From Marisediminicola sp040546025 (GTDB taxonomy: Bacteria; Actinomycetota; Actinomycetes; Actinomycetales; Microbacteriaceae), in the NCBI RefSeq assembly GCF_040546025.1, contig NZ_JBEPNA010000015.1, positions 1-60,930 on the forward strand: DNA of 60,930 nt, written 5' to 3'. Below the pieces are notes generated by a model. The model worked only from the letters and a program-made list of their open reading frames with translations. It was not told where the DNA came from and made no database searches. How positions within the stretch are numbered: position 1 is the stretch's first letter; each line of letters opens with the position of its first letter. The translations under genes were made by a program, and so were the position numbers. Below, one piece after another: positions 60,697 to 60,930 of this stretch.

Positions 60697-60835
60697 TCAG
60701 TGCGCGCGCAGGGCGCTGTCGTCGCCTCCTGACCGGGTCTGATGTGAGCTTCGCTCTCCCTCCTCCTCCGCTCGGGCCAGCTCCTTGCCGAGATCCACAT
60801 AGCTCTCGAAGCTCCAGTGGTCGCTCGTGGTGACC
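60697..60835 (-). pseudogene. 3' end of a gene cut by the second IS copy
   Basis: Reading leftward from the IS edge, one frame gives VTTSDHWSFESYVDLGKELA, then RAEEEGERSSHQTRSGGDDS and ALRAH before a stop at 60697. The composition is protein-like and the frame runs straight into the IS end, so the IS probably interrupted this gene. The remainder would lie on the far side of the IS, outside the window. The family is unknown. Confidence 0.5.
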
Positions 60836-60930
60836 TGCGCCCGTATGGTGAGTTGAGACAGGGGTAAGGAGGATCCGGTATGTCGGATCGTAGGAAGTTC
60901 ACGCCGCAGTTCAAGGCTGACGCGGTGGCG
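60836..60930 (+). mobile_element. IS3-family insertion sequence, copy 2 (start only)
   Basis: These 95 bases equal 24847-24941 of the intact IS without a visible difference, including the left inverted repeat, the ribosome site and the first 17 codons of orfA. The orientation is the same as copy 1. The window ends inside it. Confidence 0.95.
60880..60930 (+). CDS. IS3-family transposase OrfA (partial, cut by window end)
   Basis: The first 17 codons (MSDRRKFTPQFKADAVA), identical to orfA of copy 1 at 24891, preceded by the same GTAAGGAGGAT ribosome site. The rest lies outside the window. Confidence 0.9.
   Translation, partial: MSDRRKFTPQFKADAVA

Noticed and set aside
24847..60930. The two IS copies and the DNA between them as one composite transposon.
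   Set aside because: Copy 1 has a matching GGT on both of its own sides, which points to independent insertion; the right end of copy 2 is not visible, so the idea cannot be tested fully here.
1..60930. tRNA or rRNA genes, or an attachment site for the island.
   Set aside because: No cloverleaf with TTCGAATC-type arm and acceptor stem, no rRNA-like stretch, and no integrase gene or tRNA-linked direct repeat was found by eye.

Overview
The window is high-GC DNA from an actinomycete, most likely a member of the Microbacteriaceae. The evidence is the many GTG/TTG starts, 4-bp stop/start overlaps, the gene families (SnoaL, YCII, LacI-controlled sugar ABC cassettes) and a DUF7882-type protein of the kind common in that family. 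No rRNA, tRNA or CRISPR array was seen.

Positions 1 to 24.6 kb look like ordinary chromosome with some decay. A small-enzyme region (SnoaL-like protein, chloroperoxidase-like hydrolase, YCII protein) runs into the fused stumps of a sigma factor and a TetR regulator, and then a frameshifted IS3-family element. Next comes a mannoside-utilisation locus. LacI, ThuA-like and Gfo/Idh genes read leftward. A divergent operon reads rightward: lipoprotein binding protein, two permeases, GH2 beta-mannosidase, a GH113-like hydrolase and an ABC half-transporter. A LacI-type operator lies between the two arms. A second locus has an HSL-type esterase and a PucR-like regulator divergent from a ribose-type ABC importer, with a perfect 20-bp palindrome in the gap.

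Positions 24.8 to 60.9 kb are an accessory island. It opens with an intact IS3-family element (24847-26134, GGT duplication, inserted in the 3' end of a membrane-protein-like frame). It ends at the first 95 bp of an identical copy in the same orientation. Between the copies are hypothetical genes, a CoiA-like nuclease, an AT-rich tract before a large primase/helicase-like ATPase, a DNA methyltransferase with a frameshift near its end, a zinc-ribbon protein with a Vsr-like tail, a helicase-associated-domain protein, a DUF262/HNH (GmrSD-like) protein, many gene relics, and finally a complete type I BREX operon.

The BREX operon (brxA-brxB-brxC-pglX-pglZ-brxL, 47500-60356) follows a small excisionase-type HTH gene with two helically phased 9-bp repeats in front of it. 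The main oddity is BrxL. After its AAA+ core it carries, in place of a recognisable Lon-like tail, a C-terminal domain closely resembling the membrane-binding PLD-like domain of eukaryotic MITD1 (MIT_C). With the neighbouring GmrSD-like gene and several unknown genes, this is the part of the window most likely to hold undescribed biology.
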